Shown here: positions 1-11,329 of the stretch, piece after piece
How positions within the stretch are numbered: position 1 is the first letter of the stretch
How the letters are laid out: each line of letters begins with the position of its first letter
NCBI GenBank assembly: GCA_024803745.1
Contig: JANJXV010000004.1
Coordinates: forward strand, 47,291,358 to 47,355,357
DNA: 64,000 bases
DNA from: Megascapheus bottae
Taxonomy: Eukaryota > Chordata > Mammalia > Rodentia > Geomyidae
Direction: 5' to 3'
Made by a program: the position numbers and the translations under genes
The notes under the pieces: generated by a model
The model's database searches: none
What the model was told of the DNA's origin: nothing
What the model saw: the letters and a program-made list of their open reading frames with translations, nothing else

Positions 1-108
1 ACGTATAAATATCACTTCCACAAGGACTGGTGCCAAAGTAGTAAAAATTAATCGAGGATAGGCATTATATTGTGCACAGATGTAATCATAAAAAAAAAAT
101 CTACTTTG

Positions 109-299
109 GGGCCAGCAGTTTGGCCTAATGGTAGAGTGCTTGCCTAGCATGCAGGAAGACCCAGGTTCGATTCTTCGGTTCAACATACGTAGAAAAAGCC
201 GGAAGTGGTGCTGGGGCTCAGGTGGTAGAGTGCTAGCCTTGAGGAAAGCCAAGGACAGTGTCTGGGCCCCGAGTTCAAATCCCAGGACTGGCAAAAAAG
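109..299 (+). mobile_element. IDL-Geo dimeric SINE
   Basis: Left monomer is ID/tRNA-Ala-like (A-box region 'ggcctaatggtagagtgc', B-box-like 'ggttcgattc'). The Geo right monomer follows ('gtggtagagtgctagcc', ending 'cccaggactggcaaaa'). A 14-bp target duplication with one mismatch flanks it (95-108 'aaaaatctactttg', 300-313 'aaaaatctgctttg'). Non-autonomous; presumed to be mobilised by L1. Confidence 0.85.
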
Positions 300-378
300 A
301 AAAATCTGCTTTGATTTCTATAAATTAGACGACACCTTGGACTCCAGTAGAATTCCCCAGCTTTCCACCCCTAGATCT

Positions 379-471
379 GAGGCTTGAACTCTGGGTCTGG
401 GCTCTGACCCTGAGCTCCTTTGGCTCAAGGCTAGTGCTCTACCACTTGTGCCACAGCGCTACTTTCAGCTT

Positions 472-524
<53 letters not shown>

Positions 525-742
525 AATTAATAAAAGGGTTACATGATATTTGCCAGATAGAAGGTGCATTAATTCACATACATTGATACCCTTTCACATG
601 TCTTGGACTTTCAGCTTTTTCTATGATTAATTGAAGATAATAGACTCATGGGCTTTCCAAGCTAGGCTGGCTTTAAACCACCATCCTCAGACCTCAGTCT
701 CCTTGTAGCTAGTATTATAAGTGGTGAGCCACAAGTCCCCTG
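379..742 (-). mobile_element. B1-Geo dimeric SINE, split by an L1 tail
   Basis: Read on the minus strand this is a 7SL/B1-like head ('ggctcaccacttataatactagct'-type sequence near 690-740), the linker 'tcttcaattaat', then the Geo monomer. It is interrupted at 476-606 by a short L1 tail; the two SINE halves rejoin exactly if that insert and one copy of its 15-bp duplication are removed. Confidence 0.8.
476..606 (-). mobile_element. Short L1 3'-end insertion (tail copy A)
   Basis: On the minus strand it begins 'ccaagacatgtgaaagggta' and runs to the L1 terminus 'ttaattacaat' followed by a tail that has become (TA)n. It is flanked by a perfect 15-bp duplication 'actttcagctttttc' (461-475 and 607-621), so it is a real insertion. 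Its 5' end is the same L1 nucleotide as in copies B (37881) and C (42506). Confidence 0.85.
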
Positions 743-820
743 CTAACTACTAATATTTTTAAGTTTGTTTTGGGCCAATTATTCTCATTAACATTTTTCT
801 GAATAAAGGACTTCATTTTT

Positions 821-1058
821 TATATGTTTGCCAGTACTGCAACTTGAATTCAGGGCCTGAGCACTGTCCCTGAGCTTTGTGGCTCAAGAATAGTGTGCTA
901 TCATTTGAGACACAGCTCCACTTCCAGATATTTGCTGGTTAATTAGAGAGAAGAGTCCAAGAACATTTCTTGTTTGTGCTAACTTGGAACCTCAGTCCTT
1001 AGATCCCAACTCCCTGACTAGCTAGGATTGTAAGTGTGAGTCATGTGCTACTGGCAAA
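821..1058 (-). mobile_element. B1-Geo SINE, antisense
   Basis: Antisense Geo ('gccagtactgcaacttgaat' through 'ttaattagagagaag') followed by an antisense B1-like head ('tagctaggattgtaagtgtg'). The 12-bp repeat 'gacttcattttt' at 809-820 and 1059-1070 is the target duplication. Moderately diverged. Confidence 0.8.
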
Positions 1059-1187
1059 GACTTCATTTTTATACTGTCATCAAAAATACGCTTTGTTCAA
1101 ATTTGCACTAAAAATTAAACTTGGAAAAATTTAACAATAGAAAGATTGTTTATCAACTGGTCCCCTATGATTATTAATTGTTCTGTA

Positions 1188-1370
1188 TTTTTTTCAATTG
1201 TATTTTATTGTGAGGGTGATGTAAAGAGGGGTTATAGTTACCTTCCTCAGGTAGTGGGTACATTACTTCTTTTTGTATTGTATTTTACTACTGGGATAAT
1301 TAATGTACAGAGGGTTTACAGTTACATTTGTCATGTAGTGGGTGCATTACTTCTCAATCCTTGATAGCAT
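1188..1370 (-). mobile_element. Two tandem L1 3'-terminal fragments
   Basis: Two head-to-tail copies of an L1 3' end in antisense. The first (about 1188-1272) contains 'gatgtaaagaggggttatag' and the second (about 1273-1370) 'aatgtacagagggtttacag'. Each goes from the A-rich terminus to the 'gtgcattacttct' block. The two differ, so this is either two insertions or an old tandem duplication. Confidence 0.65.
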
Positions 1371-1851
1371 TTGGTTAAAGCTCATTGTCTACCATTGAAA
1401 CAGAACCAGGAAGAGAGAGTATCCTGTAGATTCAGGATTTTTCAAGTGGGGTTAACATGATTCAGTGTAGCTTTAATCACAGTTTCAGAAGCTGTAGAAA
1501 ACGAAGTTCATTTTGTTTCTGTTGTATATAGCCTCATACCAAATTGGCCAACATTCATCAGGTCAGATACGTCAGAATTAGGAAGAAGTTAGAGTTGATG
1601 TAGGGGAGTGTGAAGTGAAATAATTTAAATTAGTAGCAAAGGACTCATTGTATAATGTCACCTTCTACATGTCTCATATCTTTTATTAGTGGTGATGAAT
1701 TATACAAAAGAAAGGAATGCATTGTATAAAAGAGGGAAGTCATAAGATCTCTGACTCCAGTCTCAACTTTTATTTTTCAAATCCATAGCCAGGAAAGGAA
1801 GAACCTATAAGAATGGGGGAATGGTGAAGCTTGTTCATTCCTCATATGTTC

Positions 1852-1853
<2 letters not shown>
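1371..1853. other. Unique sequence, nothing recognised
   Basis: AT-rich, with no repeat family, splice-flanked open frame or RNA gene that I recognise. Confidence 0.5.

Positions 1854-1854
<1 letters not shown>

Positions 1855-1896
<42 letters not shown>
1855..1896. repeat. (CA)n microsatellite
   Basis: Uninterrupted dinucleotide array, with a looser CA-rich tail to about 1921. Confidence 0.95.
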
Positions 1897-1900
<4 letters not shown>

Positions 1901-1921
1901 TTGCATACACACATGCACACA

Positions 1922-4900
1922 CCATCTGCTCCTAGACACAGCCCTGACCCACCTATGGCACCTCACAAAAGTGCCACTGACCAGGCACAAAATAATATAG
2001 CTGTTCCTGTCACAATTTCTTAAAATCATGATGTGACTATGTCTACTTCTTGAACAATATTCAAGCTTCCAGTCAAAGACTTAAATAATGCCCTCTTCCT
2101 TCTTCCTGATTCTTTTTCAGTTTATCTCAAATGATGCACTTTTTTTCTTCCTGATTCTTTTTGTTTGGTTTATCTCAGACTAATTTGCATTTTGCACGAA
2201 AAGCATTTTTCTGAAATAGGAGGTTTTTTGTTTTTTTTTTTTTCTTCATGATCTGGAGAGCAAATATAAGAAAGGGCCATAATGAGAAAAGTAAAGTGTT
2301 ATCTTGGGTTAATAAGTTAGAAACATAATTTAAAGTCACTAAGTATACAAAATAAGGAAGCATTTTGAATTTGTGTAAGACAAATCCTATAAGTAATAGA
2401 AATGGCATGGAGCATAAGTAATTTTTATTCAACATATTAACCTTTAACATATTAACATATTAACATTTAAAGGAACTATACATGTCAATATTCTGAGTTA
2501 AGGTGGTGCAAACTACAAATGCAGTAATAAACGATGGTAGAAAAAAATTAGGGTTGGTGACGGCCAACCATTGTCAAGACAGGAGTATCCTGTTTGAATG
2601 TAAGATCCCTTGGAATTGTCTTAGCAGGTACAAGCACCAGGCGCCATATTTCTCCTCCCAGAAGATGGCCATTAATTTATGATTCTATAGCTAGCAGAAA
2701 CAACTTAGCTGCAAATTTACATGCATCAGATACGAAATAAATGAATCAAACTGATCTATACACTAATTGTCTTGTACTGTTTGCTGATTAAAAAGCTCTT
2801 GAAATAATGAAAAGAGGAATATCTAGATCCAGGAGCTATGATGGTTATTGACAGTCTCAGAACTCTTCCTGAAGGACACAAGGTTAAGAGGCAGCAAGGG
2901 GAGGAAGAAAATGCCTGGCCTTGATTTGAAAGCCATCACCTTTCAGGCTGGGCCTCTGACGCTGAGATACTGTGAGCCACCTCAGAATTAATAATCATCT
3001 CAAATGATTCTTTCAATAAATGATTAGCACAAAGGTAAAAGATCTAAGGGAAACATTTATACATATGACAATACTCAATTTGTCTACAGTTTATTTTTTG
3101 CCCCCATAAATTGTTTTTTTCTAGATCAACAAATTTATGGAGAGGTTTATGAATTAGCAACTATGCAAAAAATTAGAAGATTTTCAGAATTGTATGGTTA
3201 TCTTGCTCTCTGGAAAATTTCAACCACCAATACTCAGGGAAGCATTTTTAGCATTACTATTGAAATGTGAAAGTTGAGAACACAGAGCACTTTTTGCAAC
3301 ACCCAGTATCCTAAAACACTGAATATCCTAGGAACCATTTTACAATCATTTCACAAATTTGGAATCACTGTTTACCAAAAAATATAATTTGGATTGTCAA
3401 TATGATGTTAGAAAACTGTACAATTTTATAATAATGCAAATCAAAGATACATTTTCTAAAGACACTCGTGGCATTCATTAAGTAGTTCATTACTACTTTG
3501 TTTACAAAACAAAGATGAAAGCAATTATTACCAACTTATATCCAGTTATTTAGAAATAATAGTGAAAGTTAACTTCATTACAGAAAGTTCTGGCTTACGT
3601 TTTCTAGTAAATACCTAATCCTAAATCCTGATGAATTGTACTAGTGAAATTTGGCTTTACAATTTGTATAAATTGCTTCCAGTTTGAGGGTGATTGCTAA
3701 TTTTTAGCATTGATGGAGGCATCTCTAAGAAATAGACTCAGAAAGAAACAATGAAAACACTAGGGTTAGCTGTAATTACTTTTCTTAATAATGCCTTGCT
3801 TGTTATAAAGTGCTAAGAAGCTCTATTTTAAAACAGAAAGACATATCCACATATTAGGAAAATAAAAACCCTCCAGTAATCAATAACTTCTATTCACAAG
3901 AAGACAAAGCATCTTTTTACTCTGACTTAGCACATTGCTTCTGTGTTCATATCCCTCATTAACTCTGATTCATAACTAGACAAGACAGAGCCAGTATTAC
4001 TGCTTTAAACTTAAATACTATCATAAGGTTGAGTATTATTTGCTTTAAGTTATATGTTTCTTTAGGATGCCAAATTATAAATTGTTTCTGAATTTTAGAC
4101 ATTATTCAGTTTTCAAGACAATAATTTCTGTATAAAAATCAAATTATTAAAATGTAAGTTTCTATTAGAATTAATTTTCTTCTCCCTCCAATCTGAGAAG
4201 GGAAATCTCATGTTTACTCCTAGATGGGCCAATACAGATGATTTTTTAAAATACCTTTGCAACACTTAATGCCTGATTTACCTTGCAAAATTATTTTGAA
4301 CATTATTCGAGACAAAGTGTATGAAAGTACTTTATAAACAGCAAAATAGATTAAAAAGTATTTTTCACTGTTATTTTCCAAGTCTAACATTTTACAAATA
4401 CATAATACATTTCTTAATTTAATCTCTATTTTTCTCAGCTATTTATACATCAACAGTTAAATATCAACCTCATGTGCGTTTACACAGCATGGAAGCATCA
4501 AATAGGCTGATGAGAGAGTTCTGAGTACTTTTCCTGAAAGTTCCAACAATGAACTTTATTCTAAATAATATAAACAATAAAAGATGCCAAAAAGCCATTG
4601 TGCCAATGGAAAATGATCATGAGCCTCCTTTTTAATATTTAACCCTGATGAATTCCTAGAAAGAATGGATTAAGGTTGTCTTCTCAGATAGCAAATAGTC
4701 ATGGTCTGAAAACACAAGACATAGAAAGGTATTGGAAAGACCTGAGAGAAAACCCAAAACAGTAAGCTGCTTCGGGACAAGCAACTAGACATTAAGGTCA
4801 TGAGAATTTAAGAAACAAACAGATCCAGTGTTGGGTCCTGAACAGCAAGCAGCATGGCTAATAGCAGTGAAAGTCAACCCATGATATGGTCATAATTCTG

Positions 4901-4950
4901 CCATCTGAAGTTCTCCTGTGATATGCTCTTCAATGTTTTCTTTCATCCAG
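1922..4950. other. Repeat-poor unique stretch
   Basis: About 3 kb without a recognisable SINE, L1 or LTR. A small direct-repeat patch of 'catattaac' lies at 2437-2466. The segment 2555-3060 is less AT-biased and looks like a possible conserved non-coding block (separate entry). The rest is AT-rich and I see no gene in it. Confidence 0.5.
2555..3060. promoter_or_regulatory. Candidate conserved non-coding block
   Basis: Repeat-free and relatively GC-balanced, with homeodomain-type words ('cattaatttatgatt' at about 2670-2685, 'gaattaataatcatct' at about 2985-3000) and no open frame of note. Inferred only from texture; no conservation data are available to me. Confidence 0.2.
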
Positions 4951-4969
4951 AGGGAGGGAGGGAGGGAGG

Positions 4970-5042
<73 letters not shown>

Positions 5043-5057
5043 AGGAAGGAGAGAGGA

Positions 5058-5117
<60 letters not shown>

Positions 5118-5326
5118 GAAGGAGAGAGGAAGGAGAGAGAGAGAGAGGGAGAGAGAGAGGGGGGGGAGGAAGGAGAGAGGAAGGAGAGAGAGAGAGAGGG
5201 AGAGAGAGAGAGAGAGAGGGAGAGAGAGAGAGAGAGAGGAAGGAGAGAGAGAGAGAGAGAGAGGAAGGAGAGAGACAGGGAGAGAGACAGGGAGGGAGAG
5301 GGATAGGGAGAGACAGAGACAGAGAA
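4951..5326. repeat. Long GA/GGAGA polypurine tract
   Basis: About 375 bp of nearly pure purine on the + strand: (GGGA)n, then long (GA)n runs separated by GGAAGGAGAGAGGAAGG units, drifting into GACAG units at the 3' side. It creates long Arg-Glu and Ser-Leu reading frames on both strands that are artefacts. The mirror symmetry could allow triplex (H-DNA) formation. Confidence 0.97.
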
Positions 5327-5395
5327 AGCTAAAAGTTTAAGGTATTCTATTGTGTCTACCACTCTCAGGGGAAAAATGTAAATAAAACGTTAAGA

Positions 5396-5638
5396 AGCTG
5401 AACACCAATCACTCACACCTGTAATCCTAGCTACTTAGAGGGCTGACATCTGAGGCTTGTGGTTTAAGGGCAGCTCAGGCAGAAAAGTCCCAGTGAGGCT
5501 TGTACCTCCAATTAACCACAACAAAACCAAAAGTGGAGCTGTGGCTCAAAGTGGTAGAACATTAACTTTGAGCAAGAGTTCAGGAACAGCGCCCAAGCCC
5601 CCAGTTCATGTACTACATCCAACAAATAAAAGTAAAAC
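5396..5638 (+). mobile_element. B1-Geo SINE
   Basis: B1-like head 'cacacctgtaatcctagct', linker 'tccaattaaccac', then Geo with 'gagctgtggctcaaagtgg' and the degraded end 'ccagttcatgtactacat'. The poly-A tail merges into the adjacent L1 tail. Confidence 0.8.
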
Positions 5639-5650
5639 AAAAATAAATGA

Positions 5651-5730
5651 ATAAACCTATGTACTCACTACCTTACACTTGTAACTGTAACACCTCTGTA
5701 CATTGCCCAGACAATGTAATTAAAATAAAA
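5651..5730 (+). mobile_element. Short L1 3' tail
   Basis: About 80 bp ending 'aatgtaattaaaataaaa', with the L1 terminal block 'gtaactgtaacacctctgta'. A possible target duplication 'aaataaatga' lies at 5641-5650 and 5731-5740, although A-richness makes it uncertain. It belongs to a different L1 subfamily from tail copies A to C. Confidence 0.6.
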
Positions 5731-5769
5731 AAATAAATGATATAAAATCATTAAAAGATGTTAAAGGAG

Positions 5770-5964
5770 GGGCCGGGAGTTTGGCCTAGTGGTAGTGTGC
5801 TTGCCTAGCATGCACGAAGACCTGGGTTCAATTCCTCGGTACCACATACATAGCAAAAAGTCAGAAGTGGTGCTGTGGCTCAAGTGGTAGAGCCCTAGCC
5901 TTGAGAAAATCCAGGGACAGTGCTCAGGCCCTGAGCCCAAGGCCAGGACTGGCAAAAAAAAAAA
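5770..5964 (+). mobile_element. IDL-Geo SINE, young copy
   Basis: Near-consensus IDL head ('ggcctagtggtagtgtgctt', B box 'gggttcaattcc') and Geo monomer. It is flanked by a perfect 17-bp duplication 'aaaagatgttaaaggag' (5753-5769 and 5965-5981), which indicates a recent insertion. Confidence 0.92.
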
Positions 5965-6775
5965 AAAAGATGTTAAAGGAGATACTAAACTTAAAGAAAA
6001 AGAATATCACTTCACAATTTCTATTGCTTAGGAGAAGAAGAACATCACAACTAAGTTTCTTGTTATATGTAAAAGCAAATTGTTATTCACTCAGCATTTT
6101 ATGTACTATTTCTAGAAACAATTGCCTAAGAACATTTATTAAATTTCATTCAAAAATAGATCAAATGGTTTTGTTTTTGTTTAAACTATTGTACCATGGG
6201 AAATACTAAGTCTATTAAATTCATTATTTTGAAAAAAGATAGATCAAACTGCTTGTTTATATTTATGCCATAAATGTAGAATACTTTCATCTTAGTTATC
6301 AGCACAGTCTCAACTGAGTAATATAGCTCATACATTAGACAGTGTGATAAACATGAGGTTCTTTGGCAAAAAAAATCTGGAATAAACCACATTTGCTAGT
6401 GTATATTTTAAATTCTAAGAAAATAATTCAAGATTACATTTCACTCATTTTCATTAAAAATTTTTTCTTTATGTCCATTGTTTTGTGGCAATACTATGAG
6501 AAAGAAAATAGTAATTAAAATAATGCTGAGAACGCAGGCACTGGCAGCACCCTAACAATATCAACTGTAATGTCCAAAGTCATATATCCTTAACTTCTTA
6601 TTGAAGGTGCATATTCCACACAAAAGTTTTATTAGCTAGTTTTCACATTTTTCTGCCCCATTATCTTTTGATCTTCCTTTAAATTTTGTTGTCCGTAAGG
6701 AAGTTCAATTTTCTGCTCTCTTTCTTATCCTTTCTAACTTCCTCGCTCCCTCCCCACTTCTTTCTTCTATTTGTT

Positions 6776-6999
6776 TTGGTACCAGTATTGGGCTGGAACT
6801 CAGGACCTGAGCACTGTCCCTTAGCTTTTCCACTTAAGGCTGGCATTCTACCACTTGATCCACACTTCCACTTCTGACTTTCTCTGGTTTATTGGAGATA
6901 AAAGTGTCACTACTCCACTTGGCTTTGAGCCTAGAGACTGAGAACACAACTTCTTGAATACATAGCTACAATTAAAGGTATGAACCAATCAAGCACCAT
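6776..6999 (-). mobile_element. B1-Geo SINE, antisense
   Basis: Antisense Geo ('accagtattgggctggaact', 'aggctggcattctaccactt') followed by an antisense B1-like head ending 'aatcaagcacc'. Clearly diverged. Confidence 0.75.
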
Positions 7000-7957
7000 C
7001 ATTATAAATGATGGGAACTATTTCATTCGTTCTCTCATAGTACTGTAAATCTGTATCTATATCAATTCAATGAGTAGGTTGAATTTACCAGTCTTAAAAT
7101 GGTCATTGAATTAGGATTCTAGCCCTTTTTAGTTATTACATGTAATCTTTTGTCAAATAAACCTAAATCCTTAAGGTGTGTATACGTTAAAAATTATCAT
7201 CTCAATATTTCTATGGGTTAGTTGGAGACGTACCACCAAAGGAGAGGTAAAAATAAAATAGTAACATTCTTGGATCATTATCAAATGAAATTCTGGAACA
7301 AAGTCTGTACTATCAGAACTTTAGGATATTATCTAGGTTGTAGTGACTTATTTCTTCATATTCTTGTTTTGTCTAGGGTAGGAATTACCGCAAAATACAA
7401 TATTCTCAGTTGAATTTGAATTTCAGATGACTGAATCAGTTTTTTGAATATTTTCTTATCTTTAAGTAGTTGCTCAAATGAGTTGCCATTGACCAAATCA
7501 GTTTATCAATACAGTGCATCTTATGACATTGATCAAGATGAATGAATCAAATTTCAATATTTGAATATTGCATGGGACAATAATGGATTCTAATAATAAG
7601 GTCCTTCTCTACTAGAAATTAAAATTTAATTGATACATATCTTATCTGGAAACTTGAAATCCATCCCACCTGTGAAGAGAAATACAGATAAGATTGTTTC
7701 CTTGAATAATCCTAGTTCTATTACGAGTGAAATTTCAAAATTTATTTAAAGCAAAACATTCTTCATCTGTGTTATTTTATTACTAAGTAGCTGTACAAAG
7801 ATGTTGCATGCCCATAAGTCAGGTAATGACTATAATTCCTCTCGATAATGTCTCCCTTGTGATTGTTCTCCATTTCCTCATCACTCCCCACTGTATTCCT
7901 ACCTCCAGTTACATTTAACAGTAGCTGGCTTTCCTGAAATATTATGTTTTAAAATTT
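7000..7957. other. Unique sequence, nothing recognised
   Basis: AT-rich, with no recognised repeat or gene. Confidence 0.5.
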
Positions 7958-8154
7958 TAGATAAGGTCTTGTATTTTTTCTCAAGTCTGGTCTCAAACTA
8001 TGATCCTCCTACCTACAGCCTCTTACATAGATGGGCTTCTAAATATCCTGCTTATCTATTGAGACTAAAACTTGCCTGTACTGGTTTACAAAAAATAGAT
8101 TTTCCCAGCCTCTACTTCCTAGATATCTTAAAGGCATGAGCAACTGTGCCCAGG
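7958..8154 (-). mobile_element. Old B1-like SINE, antisense
   Basis: Antisense 7SL-type phrases: 'aaggtcttgtattttttctc', 'tctggtctcaaactatgatc', and 'aggcatgagcaactgtgccc' at the far end. An internal insertion or divergence lies around 8030-8100. No Geo monomer is attached. Confidence 0.55.
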
Positions 8155-10360
8155 TTTTCTTTTTCTTTTTTAAATGAAAACAACAATCCAGAAAAGCTAA
8201 TCATTAATATGCAAAAGGAAAGTAAAAAAATGTTTTATTAGGAATAATTGTCAGTCTCATAGAAAATTTAAGGCTACTAGAAACATTGAGTATAACATGA
8301 ACAAAAGGCATATTTGTTTAAGCTTAGGTTAGATATTGTAAGTGGAAAGAAGCAAGGGATATAATACAATGTTGGCAATTGCTTTGCTTACTGTGCTTAA
8401 ACTTCCTAGAAAAAATATATCATTCTGATGACCAAGCGCTTGGGGCACCAAGGTGCAAGATTGTACTCACCATCCCAATCCTCTGTGACTCAAAAACAAT
8501 GCAGGTGAAGTGACCAGGCTTTCCTGAGACTATCTTGACTCAAAGCCCCTTAAAATGACCATAATGGAATCAAGAAGAGAGCAGCTAAAGAATATATATA
8601 TATATATATATATATATAATCAACTCAAACTTTTTACGATTACAACAGTTGTTTCTAGCAAAAAAAAAAGAAAATAGGAAAAAATGATTTAAAAGTTTCA
8701 AAATCCAGTGTAGGATTTACATTGAACTAATTACATAATGGTACTCCATATGTGTAAACTACTATATGTCAACAGACCAAGCCCAAACTCAATGTTGTTG
8801 AGCAATTAAAAGTTCCGGGGATCTGTGAACACATTTCGAAAAATCAGGTGGTTAATAAAAAGTATCATTGACATGTTCAAGCATCCTAAGACAATACTTA
8901 GGTGAATAGTAAATAAAAAAGAGTTGGAAACTACTGTTTCCCTGACATGGAAAAGAAGCAATAATAAAGTCCACTTGTGTTGGGATTTATCTCTACAGCC
9001 TATTTTATGTCAAAGCTACTAGTCATAATATCTTTAAATCATTCTCATGATTTGGACAGAGTTGATTTACCTGCTCTCGTATAGAAGAGAATCTATCCAA
9101 ATGGACCAATTTTTGAACATGAGCAATAGCATGCATTTTACTCTTATATATATTTGATCAGTTAGGACAAATTCAGATTGGCTTGAGAAGTGCAGAAAAT
9201 TCTAGAACTAACAAAGTAAACATAAAACACTAACCAACCAGATCACTGCAAGTACAACTGACAACTATTTCAGAAAAAATAAAGGGATACATTCTCCTAC
9301 AAATCATTTGGAAAACCAGTTTATTTTAAGATCGTTGTTACATATATTCTTTGGACCCTATTTTAATTGAGAGGTGAGTTATAGTTACTCTGTGACTGAA
9401 TTCTTTTTCATTAACTTTTTTTTAAATAGGCAAGAGTATTAGCCTACAAAAAAGTATTTTTCTTCCTTTTGGCTTTTGTTAGAGAGTGTACATTTGTTAA
9501 TGTTTTTTACTGACCATTAATTTTTATGTATTAAAATAGTATTATCAGGTCATGGAACATTTTAGTAGTTTCAAGCCTTCACTTTTAATTCTTAATGGCC
9601 TAAAGAAAATAGGCCTAAGAGAACATGAAAGAAAGTACTTTCCTGAAAGAAAAAGACCTCTTAATCTGTATTTGAATTGTGTTCAAATACATTACTGTAA
9701 AATGTTTGCTTAAATCAGACTCCATGGTGCAACCTAAAAAAATCAGTTTCTACTCATGAATTCTTACAAATACAGGTAAAAACAGCAAGAAAGAAATAGT
9801 CAAGTAATGAAAATAGCTTATTAAAGTGTTTCCTAGCTTTGCTTTCCTTCCTTCCTCCCTTCCTTCTTTCTTCTTTTCCACTTCCCATTTCAACATTCCA
9901 GTACAATATTTGTGAGTCTGAACATTTGTAAAGCCCCACATCCCTCTGAACCCTGGTCAGAAATTAGGAAGTCTGTAAAAAGATTCTCTTTCCTGCTGCA
10001 GTGTTAGTCCTTGTTTTCTAATGTCAGCAAAGTAAGAAAGTGTGTCTCTCTATATACAAATAGTCCACCATTTAGGAATCGGTTTTGTGATGTTTAATTT
10101 CTCTTTTATTACTTTGAAAGAATTCATTCGACTTAAAAGAAAGAAATCTAATATTGGTTAAAACAAAGTCTAGGCCTAACCAAAATTCTTTTAAAACAAC
10201 ATACATGTCTTACATTACCATTACCATCTACAAAAATAATATTTAAGACCATTACAAAAGTGGTAAGTATTTCTTATTTCCATTTTGATGTCTTTTTTAT
10301 GCTGCTTCAGTGATGGCCAAATAATTGGTTGTTCACTTGTGTCCTTGTCTCCCCCGACAG
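8155..10360. other. Unique stretch with (TA)n
   Basis: No SINE or L1 that I recognise. Contains (TA)n at 8594-8619 and a CT-rich patch at 9842-9880. The repeat-free character continues through the possible exon at 10361. Confidence 0.5.
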
Positions 10361-10519
10361 TTCCACAGATGCCCTGAACAATGCTCCAAAGACTGCTTTC
10401 AGGAGGGGCCAATCCTCATTAATCATTCCTGGCTGACAGCACAAGGGGACAACCTGCATCTGGTACAGGAGCTCAGACATGGCTTATGGGAGTTTAGATT
10501 AACAACCAACCCATGCAAG
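10361..10519 (+). other. Possible coding exon, unidentified
   Basis: A pyrimidine-rich acceptor ('gtccttgtctcccccgacag', AG at 10359-10360) and a strong donor ('caag|gtgagg', GT at 10520) bound 159 nt. That is 53 codons, open in one frame with both ends in phase 0. The peptide starts FHRCPEQCSKDC and ends RLTTNPCK, so Cys residues cluster at the start with one near the end, as in secreted domains. Base composition is higher in GC than the flanks. I do not recognise the family, and chance or a lncRNA exon remain plausible. Confidence 0.3.
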
Positions 10520-10566
10520 GTGAGGGAGGATACTTTTTAAAAGAATGTGCACAACACACGCTCATG

Positions 10567-10608
<42 letters not shown>
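10567..10608. repeat. (CA)n microsatellite
   Basis: Uninterrupted CA array starting about 50 bp after the possible exon. Confidence 0.95.
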
Positions 10609-11313
10609 ACAGAACCTCCCTTCCCCCTCTTCTCTAGGTAACAAAGCAAACTCTCTTTTGGCACTTCCATTGTTTTAATAACTCAAACTGAAGCTGTGGC
10701 TCATGTTGTCATTAAAACATCATTCTACTCTAAGGAAAGATACTACACATGAATTTATGACAAATAGCTGCTAAATTCTTCATGTTCACATTAACCAATG
10801 TTAGCATTAAATACTGATGAACTGTCACATAATTTTCATTTAGAAAAGATTGCCGTTTTAGTTCCCTATCTCATGGTGCTCATAAATATTTCTCCTACTA
10901 TATTTCACAAGGAGAATGCATGAAATATACACATTTTTAAGCAAGAGCTTTCATGCCTATGTGATCGTTTTCTTTTATAGAAATAATAAATATGACTTTT
11001 CAAAAAAAGGGTTAAAAACATATCCTAGAAATATATCTAGGAAATTATATATATCATTCTGTCATGCACCACTAAAATTATCTTAACTTGCTTTCTCAAC
11101 AAAATGAAGTGCTATCTAGTATCACAGAAAGCAAAATGTATCTTTCATTGGTCACTATCAATCAAGAAAAGAAAATCTAGAAATAATGAATCCCAATTCC
11201 TACCTTGTAGATTTGTCCTTAAATTAAAAAGTATGTTTTCTTAAAAGTTATAACATAAAAGATTCACAGTTTAAAAATATCTAGACATAAGGGAAGCTAC
11301 ACTGATGAATTGC
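10609..11313. other. Unique sequence, nothing recognised
   Basis: AT-rich, with no recognised repeat or gene. Confidence 0.5.
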
Positions 11314-11329
11314 AAAAAGCAGGATATAG

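Noticed and set aside
4918..5362. Long open frames on both strands (Arg/Glu-rich and Ser/Leu-rich)
   Set aside because: They are translations of the GA microsatellite; a tract without T on one strand has few stops by composition alone.
5770..5840. tRNA-Ala-like A and B boxes
   Set aside because: They belong to the IDL head of the SINE. Repeated copies carry the same poly-A-tailed dimer and target duplications, so this is not a tRNA gene.
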